Positions 22,130 to 35,600 of a DNA stretch of 64,000 bases are shown here, piece by piece; position 1 is the stretch's first letter, and each line of letters begins with the position of its first letter. Source of the stretch: Nymphaea colorata (lineage: Eukaryota; Streptophyta; Magnoliopsida; Nymphaeales; Nymphaeaceae). The position numbers and the translations under genes are program-made. The notes beneath the pieces are model-generated. The model worked only from the letters and a program-made list of their open reading frames with translations. It was not told the origin of the DNA and ran no database searches. Location: NCBI RefSeq assembly GCF_008831285.2, contig NC_045141.1, forward strand, positions 2,420,001 through 2,484,000, written 5' to 3'.

Positions 22130-24364
22130 GTAAGTTTGATGCACGACGACTTTTTCTCGTTCGTCAAACGTGGTAAGGTTTTTAGAATCAGAAACGTGGT
22201 AAGGTTTTTCATGAAATAAATTTCATGCTCATTACACAAATTAAGGAAACAGTGTTCATATTTATTTCTTGAAAGAATTATTTCATGAATTTTTGTCTAT
22301 GGAGTTTATATCGTGGCCATCAAACGGGCCGTTAGGTTTATGGTTTTTTCCCGTTGTTGATTACTGGAGTATCTTGTTTAACTATGTAAGCTGTGGATGC
22401 TTGCTAGGTAGCTCGTGAGAAACGTACGATTTGGTTCTTTGTTCCTTGCTCTGGGAATGCAACTGTTCTTTAACGAAGTAGTAATCCGTTTCTTTTTCTA
22501 GCTCATTTGATTCTTCGTATGGGCGTAGAGGTAACTTGATTGCGTGTGTTGAATTCTGGCAATAGAAATAAGGGAATTCAAATATATTGAAATATTTCTG
22601 AATGATGTGAATGTCATTTCTTCTCAGATGCCGTCATCTGTTTTTATTGCTTGTAATGCTAATTCGTGAATCCGTGACTCTTTAAAAATTCGGATTTATG
22701 CTATGTATAACCACCTAATCCTTTATCTCTCTCTTGTCTTTTGTTTATTTCATGGATCTGTTTACACTTTCAATTTTTGGTTGATTTTCAGAAAATAAGT
22801 GCATGAACCAATTCCCACTGTAGATGACTAAGTCAAGCCGTAGCGAAGTTATAATTTACTCATACAATAAAAACAAGTGAACCGCTAACCACAAACTTCA
22901 ACATAATTGATGAAAAGCAACTATTCAACAAAAATAAGTGTTAAAGTCAAGATGACTCCTATGAGGCTATGAGCTTATGACCAAATTCTGGCTGAGGCAA
23001 ACGAGTTTTCAGCAACCTTTCTGAGAATTGGATAAAACTGAGACCCAATAATGGATGACCTGATATGGGGCCAAGTCCAGCTGAGTCAATGAGTTGAATT
23101 TACGAGCTTTAAACAAATGGTGTGTGTGAGTTGCAGCTCGATAGTACTGTCCCAACCCCTAAGTACCGATTTTAAATCCCATTTGCATTTGTTTGCTGCG
23201 TGTCGCAGCTGGAGAAGATCTTTCCTTGATCAGGTCCTCTGCCCAGCATGTTTTTTTGACCTGCCAAAGAACATAAGTCAGCCAAACAAAGGGGAAAAAG
23301 ACACGTTTTTTTTTAAGAACACCAAAAACGAAAAACTGCGAAATACGTTTTTTTTTTTTTGCTTTCTTTTGTTTGTTCGTTTTTCCATGTTTTTTTAACA
23401 TTTTTTACAGTTTTTAGTTACATATTTTTATTTTCACATTTTTTTGCATTTTATTCTTAAGATTTTGGCCACCTTTCCGGCTTTCACTTTCTCATCAAAA
23501 GATTAACTGTTTTAAAATTTGCTGAATTTTCGCCATTTTCCCAAAAAAACAAAATTGACATTTTAAACACGAGAAAAGCCATGTCGTGTAAAACCCGAAA
23601 ATGATATTTGTAGCTATGATGCCAATGACGCTGCCAATCTCCATGTTCAATGAAAATGTTGAGCCCTTCAGATATGTACTCTCAAAGATCTGCTTCCACC
23701 CCTCAATGAGGATGTCCAACTGCTAGACAATTGCCGACACCATCACCTTCAAGGCTATCATACTTCACTGTCATTGAGCTTTGGCACAGGGTCTGCAACA
23801 TCTCCAATGTTCCTTCTCTTACAGCGAGCTCTCCATCCTTCCCTACAACCTAGAACTCCTCTGAGCTGTCTGAATTTTTCAGGATTGGATGGCCTAGGTC
23901 CCCATTTGATTGAATCTAGGGTGTGTGTGTGTGTGTGTGTATAATTTCACCTAGTTACACGTATACCCATGCACTTGCATGTTATCCATCCACATACAAT
24001 CTGCTAATGTCGCAGCTACATGCGTATCCCTTTCACATATTATATAACCACATATTTAAGAGCATTATTTCCAATACATTCTGCAGTTGTATTCTTAGGA
24101 CGTTTGGATTTCTTGAGATGATTATTCCATGTTTGAAGCTTCTCAACGTTTTGATCATTATTGGCAGCTGCAAATTATTTTGAAACATGTTGTTCAAACA
24201 TTAAGCATTTGATCTTATCTTAGTCGATTTGAGAAATTCTTTTTTCACCAAACATTCTCCTGTATGTAGTGGGTTTGCCCTTTCTCACCAAACATTCTCC
24301 TGTATGTAGTGGGTTTGCCCCTTATTTCAAAACTATATCGTAATTGTGTGCATCTTCTTTACAG
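22130..24364 (+). other. Intron 1 of the SET gene (5'UTR intron)
   Basis: Contains an AT-rich repeat copy (about 23296-23615), a (GT)n run at 23922-23940 and a two-copy 40-bp tandem repeat at 24244-24322 (CACCAAACATTCTCCTGTAT). No coding exon was recognised in it. Confidence 0.5.
23296..23615. repeat. AT-rich element of the AGCCACAAATAT family
   Basis: Shares TTAAGATTTTGGCCACCTTT and GATTAACTGTTTTAAAATTT with the copy at about 43985-44310, and ends CCCGAAAATGATATTTGTAG. The left border is uncertain. Confidence 0.55.
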
Positions 24365-24460
24365 ATGGCACTTTCTGAAAGAAAGGAGTTGGAAAATGAT
24401 GTGGTTATGGTGATTCTTCCTCCATTAACTGAGAATGATCCATTGTACACAATGAAAAAG
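24365..24460 (+). CDS. SET gene, coding exon 1 (residues 1-32)
   Basis: The acceptor TTCTTTACAG directly precedes the ATG, and the donor GTAAGG follows AAAAAG. It encodes 32 codons in phase 0, including VMVILPPLTENDPLY. The N-terminal segment is acidic and lies before the SET domain. Confidence 0.75.
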
Positions 24461-26563
24461 GTAAGGTTGCACAACCTCTCAATAACCATTTCTTCAAACA
24501 GGTAAATGCAAGATTTCTATTTCAATTTGCTTCTCTAAATAAACAAGTCAAATTAATTATGATGTTCCTTTCTTATCGTTATGATAAAAATGGTAACCAC
24601 AACAGACCATCAATCCATCATAAGCAATAAGAATGTAATAATGTTGACAATGTCAATACTTAATATACAGTGGTCCTTTTAATTGCTCAGTTCTCATTTT
24701 ACTGTTCACATGAACACAGTTGGTTCTGTATATATGTATATGCATACCGGGAGCCAGATTGTGCTCTAGTTTGAATTTGGTTGGAGCCCTAAGTAGGCCT
24801 AGTTCAAACTCATCTCCAATCTTGAGATCGACTTGGCTAAAGCTTGTCCAGATTTTTGGCTTGCTCCACAAGTGAACGTGTTTTACTGCACCTACAAGTT
24901 CATCTGTTTGCCATGCTCTATGATTTGAAATCACTCTCATGCCGGGTTATCTGTTTCTTATATTTATGTTACTTTTTTTTTGTTAATTTCAGTTGTATAA
25001 TTATGTTTGAATTGTCGTGTTTTTCTAGTTTCATTTATATTCACCTGTTTTTCTTGTTTCATTTATATTTCCCGTGTTTTTCTTTTATATTTATGTTACT
25101 GCCGTGCCGTGTTTCTTAAAATCTTAAATTTACATATGTTTTTTGAGTGTATTTATGTTGCTTGTTTGTTTTAATAATGTGATGATATCATTTTTTATTT
25201 TATTTTATTTTTTGGAATTAAATATTTATAATTATCGCCGTACTGCCATACTAAGATTTGCCAAAATCGCCATACCCATGCCCATGCCTGAACCCATACC
25301 CGTGCCTATGTGACATAGCCCAAGGGCATTGTCATTGTGGTCGTTTATGTTGACAATATTATTTTGACATGTGACATTGAACAAGATATCTCGGATACTA
25401 ACATGTACCTACAAAAGCACTTTAGGACCAAAGACCTTGGACCTCGTAGATTTCAGGGTGTATTTTGTGGTTAGCCAATATGCAAATGAGACTGGAGTTA
25501 GGTGGTTTTAGCTTGGAGACAGATCTGTTGTGCCCGGGATGATAATTTCTGAGAAGGCATATCAGTTGGCACCTAATGATGCAGTGAGATGGGGAACTGT
25601 ATCTAACAGGAAAGAATGGTTTACTTTTGTGGTTAGGCAATATGCAAATGAGAGTGGGGTCAGGTGGTTTTAGCTGGGAGACTCTGAGAAGGCATATCAG
25701 TTGGTACATAATGATGCAGTAAGGTCGGGAACTGTATCTAACAGGAAAGAATGGTTAATGCTTAAAAGCTATCAAGCCTTCAAGGAAAGGAGGACTAGGA
25801 ATGTATGGATGCTAGTAACAGGTGGACTTTTTAACTATGAATGAGGGAGGCTTCAGCATCATCAAATTTCAACCTGTCACTGAAACCTGCTTTTTGCTCT
25901 TGTTATTTGTTAAAACTCCAAAAGGTGATAAACACATGTAATGCATTACTTAGTGTGATCTTTCTTGAGTTCACTATACAGGAGAAGTTTTTGAGCCTTT
26001 ATGTAAAGGTTATATTACAATGTGTCTCACCCTTGCTGTGTCTCACTATTTCCCATTCTTCCTTATTCTCTTTCTTGTTTGTAGTCTTTCTTAACCATGA
26101 TAATGATTCCTTTGGTTAACTTCTTTATTGTGGTATATATCACACAGTGCCCTTTCTGCACATACAACATTTGTTTAAGACAATTATGGTTGTTAAAAAG
26201 GACATGCATTTTTCTTGGGTACAGTTCTGAAGTATTCATCTAATTTTTTTCTGCATTGGTTACTCTGTTAGCTGATGTTGGTTCTATGACATAAATTTTC
26301 ATCTCTGAGACTCTGAGTTATTCTAAATAGTCATTCACAATGTTGTTTTTCAGGATGTACTATTTGCAAAGAATATTGATCTGGCTTTCCGATTGCAATT
26401 TTCGGATGTATCTTGTCCAGGAAAAGTGGTGGAGGTGCTAGAGAAAATAATCCAAGCTGCAAGATGCTTGAACTTGGATGAGGTTAGAACTGCTGATGGC
26501 ATAACAAATGATCTGTTCACATGACCCCGAGTGCGCTATTTTGCTGAAAAAGCATGGGTGTCT

Positions 26564-26620
<57 letters not shown>

Positions 26621-29600
26621 TTATTTATTTATTTATATATATATATTTAGATATAGACACAAGCAGATACACACACCCCCTCATTACAGTCCTAGTGACA
26701 TTCAAATCCATTTCACTTGACCAAACCCATACATTATATACAGACATCCACACACCTCGTTTTACCTGCACCTGCATTCAAATGCACTTTATTTGAGAAA
26801 ATCACATTCAATGGGAGTAGGTTCTCATTTATTTCTCTATTTAATAAACTCGTTGTTTTTCCCTCTATTCAACTTCACCATTCCCCCCTCCCCCTCTCTC
26901 TCTTTTATGATTTAAGGTTAAAATCTACAACTACTTTGTTTCTAATTAAACTCTTTCTACTCATTCTTTCCCATATTTATTCTAATTGAACATCTCCCTT
27001 TATCTCTCTTGGTTCTCTTTTCTGATCTCATTTAGTTGGCTTCCCTAGTTAAAGTGTTTTTCGTCTATATAACTTTGTGTAGTTGAAAATTTAATGAGAA
27101 TAATTATTGTGTGCTAAATGTTAATCAATTAATTTCTTTTTTGATGAGGATTAGTTAATCTTATAGGTTTTCTGAAATGCCCCCAATGACTAATTAGTAA
27201 ATTTGTACTAATTGTGTTATATTATAACCAGCTTTTTCTGATCAATCTTGTGAAAGTAGTTTCATTTCTCTTTGTCTGCATGTTTCCTCTCCCTCTCTCA
27301 CATGCACATCAAAATTTTCAATTTAAAACGAAAAAAACCATCTTTTTTGCATATTTTTGAAAAAACGCCAACATGTTTTTAACACATTCTTTTCACATTT
27401 TGATAGTGTTTTTTCACGTTATTTTACATTACTCTTGCTTTAGAGTATTTATCTCTATTTCTATCATGACTAAAGCATCATTTTTATCATTTAATCTAAT
27501 TATTTTTCATGTTCTCTTATAAGTATCTCATTTATTTTTATTTTACCTAATTTTTAGGATTTTTTTCTTTTTTTTTTTAAATTGCGAAGATATACCGAAA
27601 TTTTTATGTTTGCTGAAAAATACGGGAGAAAGAGCTTGCCATTTACAACCTGAGAATAATATTTGTGACAATGATCTTAACTCTTAATGTACGCATGATT
27701 GGAAAGTTAAATTACTTTATGTTGGTGCACGTTCATGAATTACACATATATCATAGCCACAAATATAATGCTTGTTTTAAAGAAATGTGCTATTGACATT
27801 GGAGAAGAGAAAACCAGAAAGGAGAAAAACACCTTTTTTTGAAAAAAATGTGAATATAAATTTAGTGCATTATTATCATTTTTTTTTGTCTTTTTCCCGT
27901 TTTTGCAATTTTTAGTTGTCATTATTTATATTATTTATCATCATCTTCGTTATCAGTAAAACATCATTTTTATCATTTTATCTAGTCATTTTTTGTCTTT
28001 TTATTAGTTTCTTATTTATTTTGTTTTTACCTAATTTTTGAGGTTTTTTCATTTTTTAAGAAATTAATCCAAAAAATTACCCAGAAAAACCTTGCTGTTA
28101 AAAACCGAAAGTGAAATTTGTGGCTCTCTTGCAGATTATCAATGCTTCTGTTATTAAAACCATAGCCAAAGGTTGTGTTGTTGCAATCAAACCTTATACA
28201 TTAAACATGATTTGGTTGATAAAATATGATGTTTTAGATCAATTCCAATATAAAAACATTAATTTTCAATTCTTAGGAATTGGACACATTTTGGGCTATG
28301 TATTTTTTTCAAGGTATTAAAATATCATATTAATGCTAGAATCATATGACAGACTTGTTTTTTACTAAAAGTCTTTGTAGATCATATTTATAAAGTTGGT
28401 GAACAGAAAAGCATATCATTCATTTGTAAGGTATGGATCCTCTAATATTCGTTTTCTCACTCGTGTATCTGGTTACAGACTGAGCTTTACTTCATGGAAG
28501 ATTATGATGATGGTCCATTTAGCTTCAGAAACGAATTGGAATCTCTCAATTTAGTGAAGTCTGTCATAAATAGGTCATTTCTAAATGCCAGTGATGATAA
28601 AATGAGGCTTCAGCAGCTTCTAGAGGAGGCAACAATGGATAAATTTAATTTGCTTGAAAGCAATTGCATAGAAGAAAAAATGATTAGGTTATGTGATTCT
28701 GGATCAGATATGCAGTTATTAGAGTGGGGGCGGAAGCATGGCGTGAAATCGAAACTACAAATTGCTGGTATTTCTTCTTATACTTTTTTGACTTTGTGAC
28801 TGGAATTGGTACTTAATCACAATCTCCAATAATTATAAATGCTTGTGAGGTTTAGGGCTTGTGTTGTTCACTTATCGTTGACCAAAAAAACATGTTTAGA
28901 TTTAAACAAATTAGTTCTGACTTGTGCTATGTTAGTAATTTTTTATTCTTTTCCAAGGGCACATCTCTTGTTAAGACCTAATTGTCATGCATGAATCTGC
29001 AGAGAGCTTGTCCTGAAATAGTAAATAAAACCATTTGGGGTCAATTTTATCCATCGAGATCAACAGCCTGTATGAGATCCTACATCTCACAGAAAAGGGG
29101 TCTCAGGCCATTTTTTTTATTTGATGCTTCCTCGCGTTGCTGGAGTTTTAAATCTCCATCTGTTACTGAGGGATGTTGAAGTTTTATGCAAATACATATA
29201 TATTGTACTTATGTATATGTGTATACATTTGCTTATTATGCATATATACACTTACATATATGGGAAATGAGTTAAACAAGTCCCAGTTTGGGACTAGTTT
29301 TTTAGATCTCTCCTCCTTAGGATCCACCAATCATATGATTGGGAGAATGATCGTGGAGAACAGAAAAGGCGAGGGAGAGAGAAAATGTATGTGAATAAAC
29401 TCGGAGAGAAAGGAGGGAGTGAAAGCACCAGTTCCATATATATTTATATCTATATATATGTCAAAGAGTGATTTTGTGTTATCTGACTTTTTTTCTGTGT
29501 CTCTTTCTGTTTTTTTGGTGTTCCTTTAGTAATTTGTTTTTCTGTTTCTTTTTTTTGGCTATTTGCAGTTCAGGCCTTCCTCCTTGTATATAAGGAGGGA

Positions 29601-32600
29601 TTGGAACCTCTTGTAGGTTACACTTTTGCAATTGATGATCAATAAAACTTATATTTTGTGTTTGTCCCATAGGACACTTTTGAGTTTGTGTGCTATTTCA
29701 GCTGCACTGTTAACGAGATATTTGAGATATCATCCAGTTTTGAGTTGATTCTTCTGAAGACCAGTGCAGTGCTACTCAGTTCAAGATCACCAACCTTGTT
29801 CATAAACTTTTCATAGAAACCATACCTGTAGTTTTATTGGTTATGCCGAAACCAAAAGGGAGTTAAATGTTTTGATAACTTACACATTTCAAATTATTGT
29901 CCCTTTTCAGAGTGGCTGACAAGACCAGACTTATTTGGCCTGGAAATTTGGTGTACTTGCATTGGCACTTGCCGTTGAGCTGTGTCAACTGGGGAGCTGC
30001 TTCCATTTTGGCAACCCATGGTGATAGTCTGTATCAAGTATAGGTGGATATTTGTAGACTGTCAGAAGGACTTATCCCGTAGCTTCATGCACATAAGGAG
30101 GAATAGGTCAGGTGAAATGGGTCGCCTTGCCTGAATCCCCTGCTGCTAAAGAAGAGGTCTACCGGTTCTCCATTAAGAAGCACAGAAAAATGTACGTGTG
30201 CTGTAGACACCTATAAACATATGTTCATGCATGCATGCATGATAACATTCACTGCAGACCCTAGTAAACTTTTGAGCTGATTAGAAATCAGATTTTAAAC
30301 CATATCATAGATCGTCAATTGGATGGTTTTGAGTCTTTGGACGATATATCAAGGCATTGCATTTTGCTACCTGCTAAATCACGTGAGTAGGCTGCAGCAT
30401 TTTTCAAAACTATTTGGTTGCTTGTATGGCAATATATATCTATGTGAATGTCTGTGCATGTGAAACTTAAAAGTATGCTTTTGAAAAAGTTGAAAGTAAA
30501 GTCAATTTGTTATAATAAGCCTCTTATAATAATAAAATAGAAGTTTAAGGGGAGATAGTAAAAATTAAAAGACGTTTTTTTGAAAATGGTAATAAGAGGA
30601 AGGTATGAAACAAATATAAAACCCTAATCCTTGTACCTTTTAGCAACTTTGCATTCATGTGCTGTTGCCTATGTCACATGAATGAAAGGTGCTAGTGCGG
30701 CAGTTTTCAAAAAACTTGGTTGCAGATGCAGCAATAAGTAAATAATATGCATATATACGCGAGAGTGTGTGTGTGCATGCGCGTGCCTGTGTGTTTGTGG
30801 AAAACGTAAATGTAAAGAAAGTTCTTTTCTAATAATCCTCTTATTGTAATAAAGAGAATTTGGAAAGTAAGATGGTAATAAATTAAAAAGAAGTGGGTGT
30901 CTGTGGAAATGGTAATAATGGAGGGGTTTAAAACAAACAAGTTTATGAAAAACCTTAATATGCAGTTTTCATTCTCCTTTCTCACCACAGGTATCTCCTC
31001 TTCCCTCTCTTCTTCCTCCTCCCACCTCCTCATCCTTGTCCTCTACTCCTCCTCATCCTTGTCCTCTACTCCTCCTCCTTTATTTTCTTCCTTTTTTTGG
31101 AGGGCCACACCCTAACAGTGTTAGCGTATGGGGATCGGGTCTGTTCAGACCCGATCCATTCTCCTTATATCCACACGCCTAAAGTTACTAGGCGGTGGCT
31201 CTCTTGTAATTTTTTATCTTTTTTTATGTACAAATCTGTTGTACCCTATTAGGGTTATTCATTTATTAAAAGATTAAGGAACGCAGGGCTAAGCTAAGCC
31301 GGCTGCTCCCTTTCCTCCATCGTCTTCTTTCATCATCTCTTCTCAACATATCTGTTTTGCATACGGAGAGACAAGTACTTTGTGAAGATTCTTACATGGT
31401 ATCAGAGCCAGGTTGCATCGTCCTCCGGTGAGTGATTTCAGTTTGATGTGATTAGCCCTAATCTGCCCTAAATTCTTTCTTTTCTGGCGTGATCATCCCT
31501 TTTTTTCAGTTTCTGCCCTAAATCTTGCGTGATTTGCCCTAATTGATTTGCCCTAATCGTTGTGCCCTAATCTTCTCATCGTTTTGCCCTAATTTTTGTC
31601 GTTGCCCTAAATCAATTATGGATCAGCCGACCCCCTCTCTTCTATCTTCCAGCTTTCTCTCCCAACTTATTTCACAAAAGCTGAATCATAGTAACTATTT
31701 GACTTGGAAACGTCAAATAGTCCCTTTTATCAAAAGTCATAGACTCTACGGGCATATCGATGGGACCACTCCAGCACCTCCTATGTATATTGACCGTGAA
31801 GTGAAGAAAACCGTAGTGGGAGATCAAGCTGCTGGGGCTGCGGCTATGAGTGAAATCAGATTTGAATATGAAACCATTACTGAAAATAATCCTGAGTATG
31901 AAGCTTGGCTGGCTCACAACCAGTCTCTTGTTGCCTATATTACTTCTACTTTGTCAGAGGAAGTATTAGGAGGTATTGATGATGATTTAACAGCCCTAGA
32001 GTTGTGGTCTACCCTTGCCACCACGTATTCTCAAGTATCCGAAGCACGTTTTCTGCAGTTAAGAAGGCAATTTCAGGACATCAAGCGTGGGACGCGTACT
32101 GTTTTGGAATATTTGAATGAAATTAAAAGTGTAAGTGATCAACTTGCTGCCATTGGACATCCCGTCAGCGACAAGGACAAAGTGCAACAAGCCTTGAGTG
32201 GATTGGGAACACATTTTGATATTTTTTGCACAGCCTTGGAAGTCCTACCTATTCTTCCAACTTTCGAAGATCTCAAGGCTAAGTTATTTCAACACGAAGC
32301 TAGTCGTGTTCAGCGACAGAATTTGATTCCTTCCAACAGTCACAATGTACTGATCACAGGGACACATGCATTGCAAGGGAATCGCACTCGTACTTGGATT
32401 CCTCAGGCAGGAATGGGAAGAGGGATTCTCCCAACACCACAGGGCATGAATACTACATCTGCCACATCTAGAAGGGTTCCGACTTGTTTCTATTGCAACA
32501 AGAGGGGGCATGTAAAGTCAGAATGTTGGCACAACCCGCAGAACAAAAATAATCAGATTAGACGTGAGAAGAAGGCAACAGCAGTGTCAGCTTCATCATC

Positions 32601-35600
32601 ATCTGGATCTAATGTTTCAGCAGACGTACAACAACTCCTCATGACAGCCCTGTCTAAGCTTCATTTGAAACAAAACGAGCAAGGAGAATGGTATGTGGAC
32701 TCTGGAGCAGCAGCCCATGTTACTGGTGACGCAGGTAATCTCTCTAGTGCTCTCCCTTATTTAGATAAAGGCTCAGTTGTCATGGGAGATGGTTCCCATC
32801 ACACAATATCACACATTGGAAATGTACAAATTTCTATGGGCTCTTCTTCGATTCCATTAAAGAATGTTCTTGTTGTTCCAAGTGTCAAGAAAAATATTAT
32901 TTCAGTGTCCAAGCTTATTGATGATACTCAATCCTCTGTTGAATTCACACCCTCTTCTGTTTATGTCAAGGATGCTCGAACCAAGAAGACATTCGCTGAG
33001 GGCACTCGCAAAGGAGATATGTATGTCCTTGAAGGAGCTCCACAGATGTCAAAATCTCACCCTTCCGATTCATGTTTTCCGAGTCATAGTGAAGTCAATG
33101 TCACAGAGTATAATAAACCATCCATTTGGCATGGTCGGTTAGCTCATTGTAGTCAATCTTTTGTTCGAAGTCTTGTTGCAGACAGGCTCTTAGATAAGTC
33201 CAGTCTGAGTTCTGTCAGTGAGTCCAGCATGTGCTCGAGTTGTCATATCTGTAAGAGCCATGCCCTTCCTTTTCAATTAATAAATAAAAGAGCTCCAAAG
33301 GTTTTTGACACCATATATTCTGATGTTTGGGGGCCTGCTCCAGTTCCTTCTTCTTCTGGGAGTAGATACTATGTCATTTTTGTTGACTCATATTCCCGAT
33401 ATACTTGGATCCATTTCATGAAACACAAATCAGAAGTTTTTCGCCTATTCACTCAATTTCATGCCTTAGTTCAAAATAAATATTCCAGTAATATTGTGCA
33501 TTTTCAATGTGATGGTGGTGGTGAATTTATTTCTAATGAATTTACTGAGTACTTACTAGATAATGGGATCACTAGACAAATTTCATGTCCGCATACACCT
33601 CAGCAAAACGGAATTGCTGAAAGGAAACATAGGCATATTGTTGAAAGTGCATTTAGCATGATGCATGAAACAGACTTACCTATGACATTGTGGACCGAGG
33701 CTTTCCATACGGCTGTACATGTTATAAATCGATTGCCATTGGCTTTGCTTGATGGAAAATCACCATTTTTTCTTTTACACCAAGAGCAGCCACGTTATGA
33801 GGAGTTGCGTGTTTTTGGATGTGTGTGCTATGTGCATGTTGATGTTTCCTTGCGAAACAAATTTCAAGATCGTGCTGTTTTATGTAGATTTATAGGGTAT
33901 GCTGAAAATTACAAGGGTTATAGGTGTTACAATCCTAAAACTGGGCGTGTACATATTTCACGGCATGTTGTATTTGATGAGAACAGGTTACAGGATCCCA
34001 AGGCTACTTCTGTGACACTCAAGGACAAAAATGAAGTTTATGATACTTGGCTTCATGCTGAAATCTTAAGACAAGGGGCAGCAATGTTGACTGAGCACAA
34101 TGAGCAAGTTGTTAATGAGCCCGAGACATCTGTAAGTAGTTCCTTGAGCAGCACTACTTCCTTGGACAGCATGCCTTCATCTTCTCAGCCCAGTGAGCCA
34201 CCTATGCATAATCGGTTCTCAGGCCTGGTGTATTCTAGGCGATCAGTTCCTACTGCAGTTCCACGCCAATCACAACGCGTGCGACATCCTATTGATAGAT
34301 GGGTGAGCTATAACAGTTTTTCTTTGGATTTTCAGCTGTTTATGACAGAAGTCAGCAAAAAGGTGGAACCAACATCTTATCACAATGCGAGTAAGGAAAA
34401 ATGTTGGGTTGAAGCTATGAATGAGGAAATGGCAGCTTTGCATGAATGTCAGACTTGGCAGATTGTCCATCGTCCAGCTGATAAGAATGTTGTGGGATCC
34501 AAATGGGTTTATAAACTGAAATATAAACCAGATGGTAGCATTGATCGGTATAAAGCACGACTTGTGGCGCGCGGTTTCACTCAGCAATATGGGGAAGATT
34601 ATGATGAAACATTCAGTCCAGTCATCAAGATGGGAACAATCCGTGTCATTATTTCTCTTGCAGTCTCGTATGGATGGCCTCTCTATCAGTTAGATGTCAA
34701 AAATGCTTTTCTTCATGGAATTCTTAAGGAAGAGGTATACATGGAGCAACCTCCCGGCTACACTACTCATGATTCTCAAAAATGGGTTTGCAAATTACAC
34801 AAGTCTCTATATGGGTTGAAGCAAGCTTCTAGGTCATGGTTTGATCGTTTTTCTCATCACATACAACAAATTGGTTTTCTCCGAAGCTCTCTCGATCACT
34901 CTTTGTTTATCTATCGCACTGGAGAAGCTATCACCTGGTTACTTATCTATGTTGATGATATTGTTATAACTGGGAATTCTTCTTCACATATATCTTATGT
35001 TAAAGGTATGTTGAAGCAAGAGTTCAAGATGAAGGATCTGGGAGAATTACGATATTTTTTGGGTGTCGAACTTGACAGGACAAATGATAGTTTGACTCTT
35101 ACACAGCACAAGTATACCCTTGATGTTTTGGATAGGGCAGGTATGACTAATTGCAAACCCATCACTACCCCCAGTGTTCTGAATACTAAATTGACTGCAT
35201 CTGATGGAACTGCTGCATATTCCAATCCCACATTCTATCGTAGCATTGTTGGTATGTTACAATACCTTACCTTTACTCGCCCAGACATAGTATATGCTGT
35301 AAATCAGATTTCTCAGTTCATGCATGCACCCACTGAAGGACATATGGATGCTGCTAAGCGGATCCTACGGTATCTCAAAGCTACTCTTGGAGATGGACTA
35401 GTCTACACCAAATGTTCCAATGTTTCTCTTGGACATAGCATATATACATATACTGATGCCGACTGGGCAGGCGATCCCGATGACCGACGATCAGTTTCAG
35501 GTTTCTGTCTCTTTCTTGATTCTAATCTCATTTGTTGGAGCAGTAAGAAGCAGCGTGCTGTTGCACGATCTAGCACTGAGGCAGAATATAGAGCAATGGC

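Larger units (their letters stand above)
24461..26353 (+). other. Intron 2 of the SET gene
   Basis: Contains the right end of a GGGTACGGG-type hAT element ending at 25318, a copia reverse-transcriptase scrap directly after it, and a 163-bp duplication. The remainder is unassigned AT-rich DNA. Confidence 0.6.
26483..28478 (+). other. Intron 3 of the SET gene
   Basis: Contains the CT/TA/TTTA microsatellite and two AT-rich repeat copies at about 27320-27669 and 27755-28124. No coding sequence was recognised. Confidence 0.6.

Noticed and set aside
31543-31617. Upstream extension of the copia ORF
   Set aside because: It starts with TTG, not ATG, and consists of repeated TTTGCCCTAAT leader sequence; the first ATG at 31618 fits a copia gag start.
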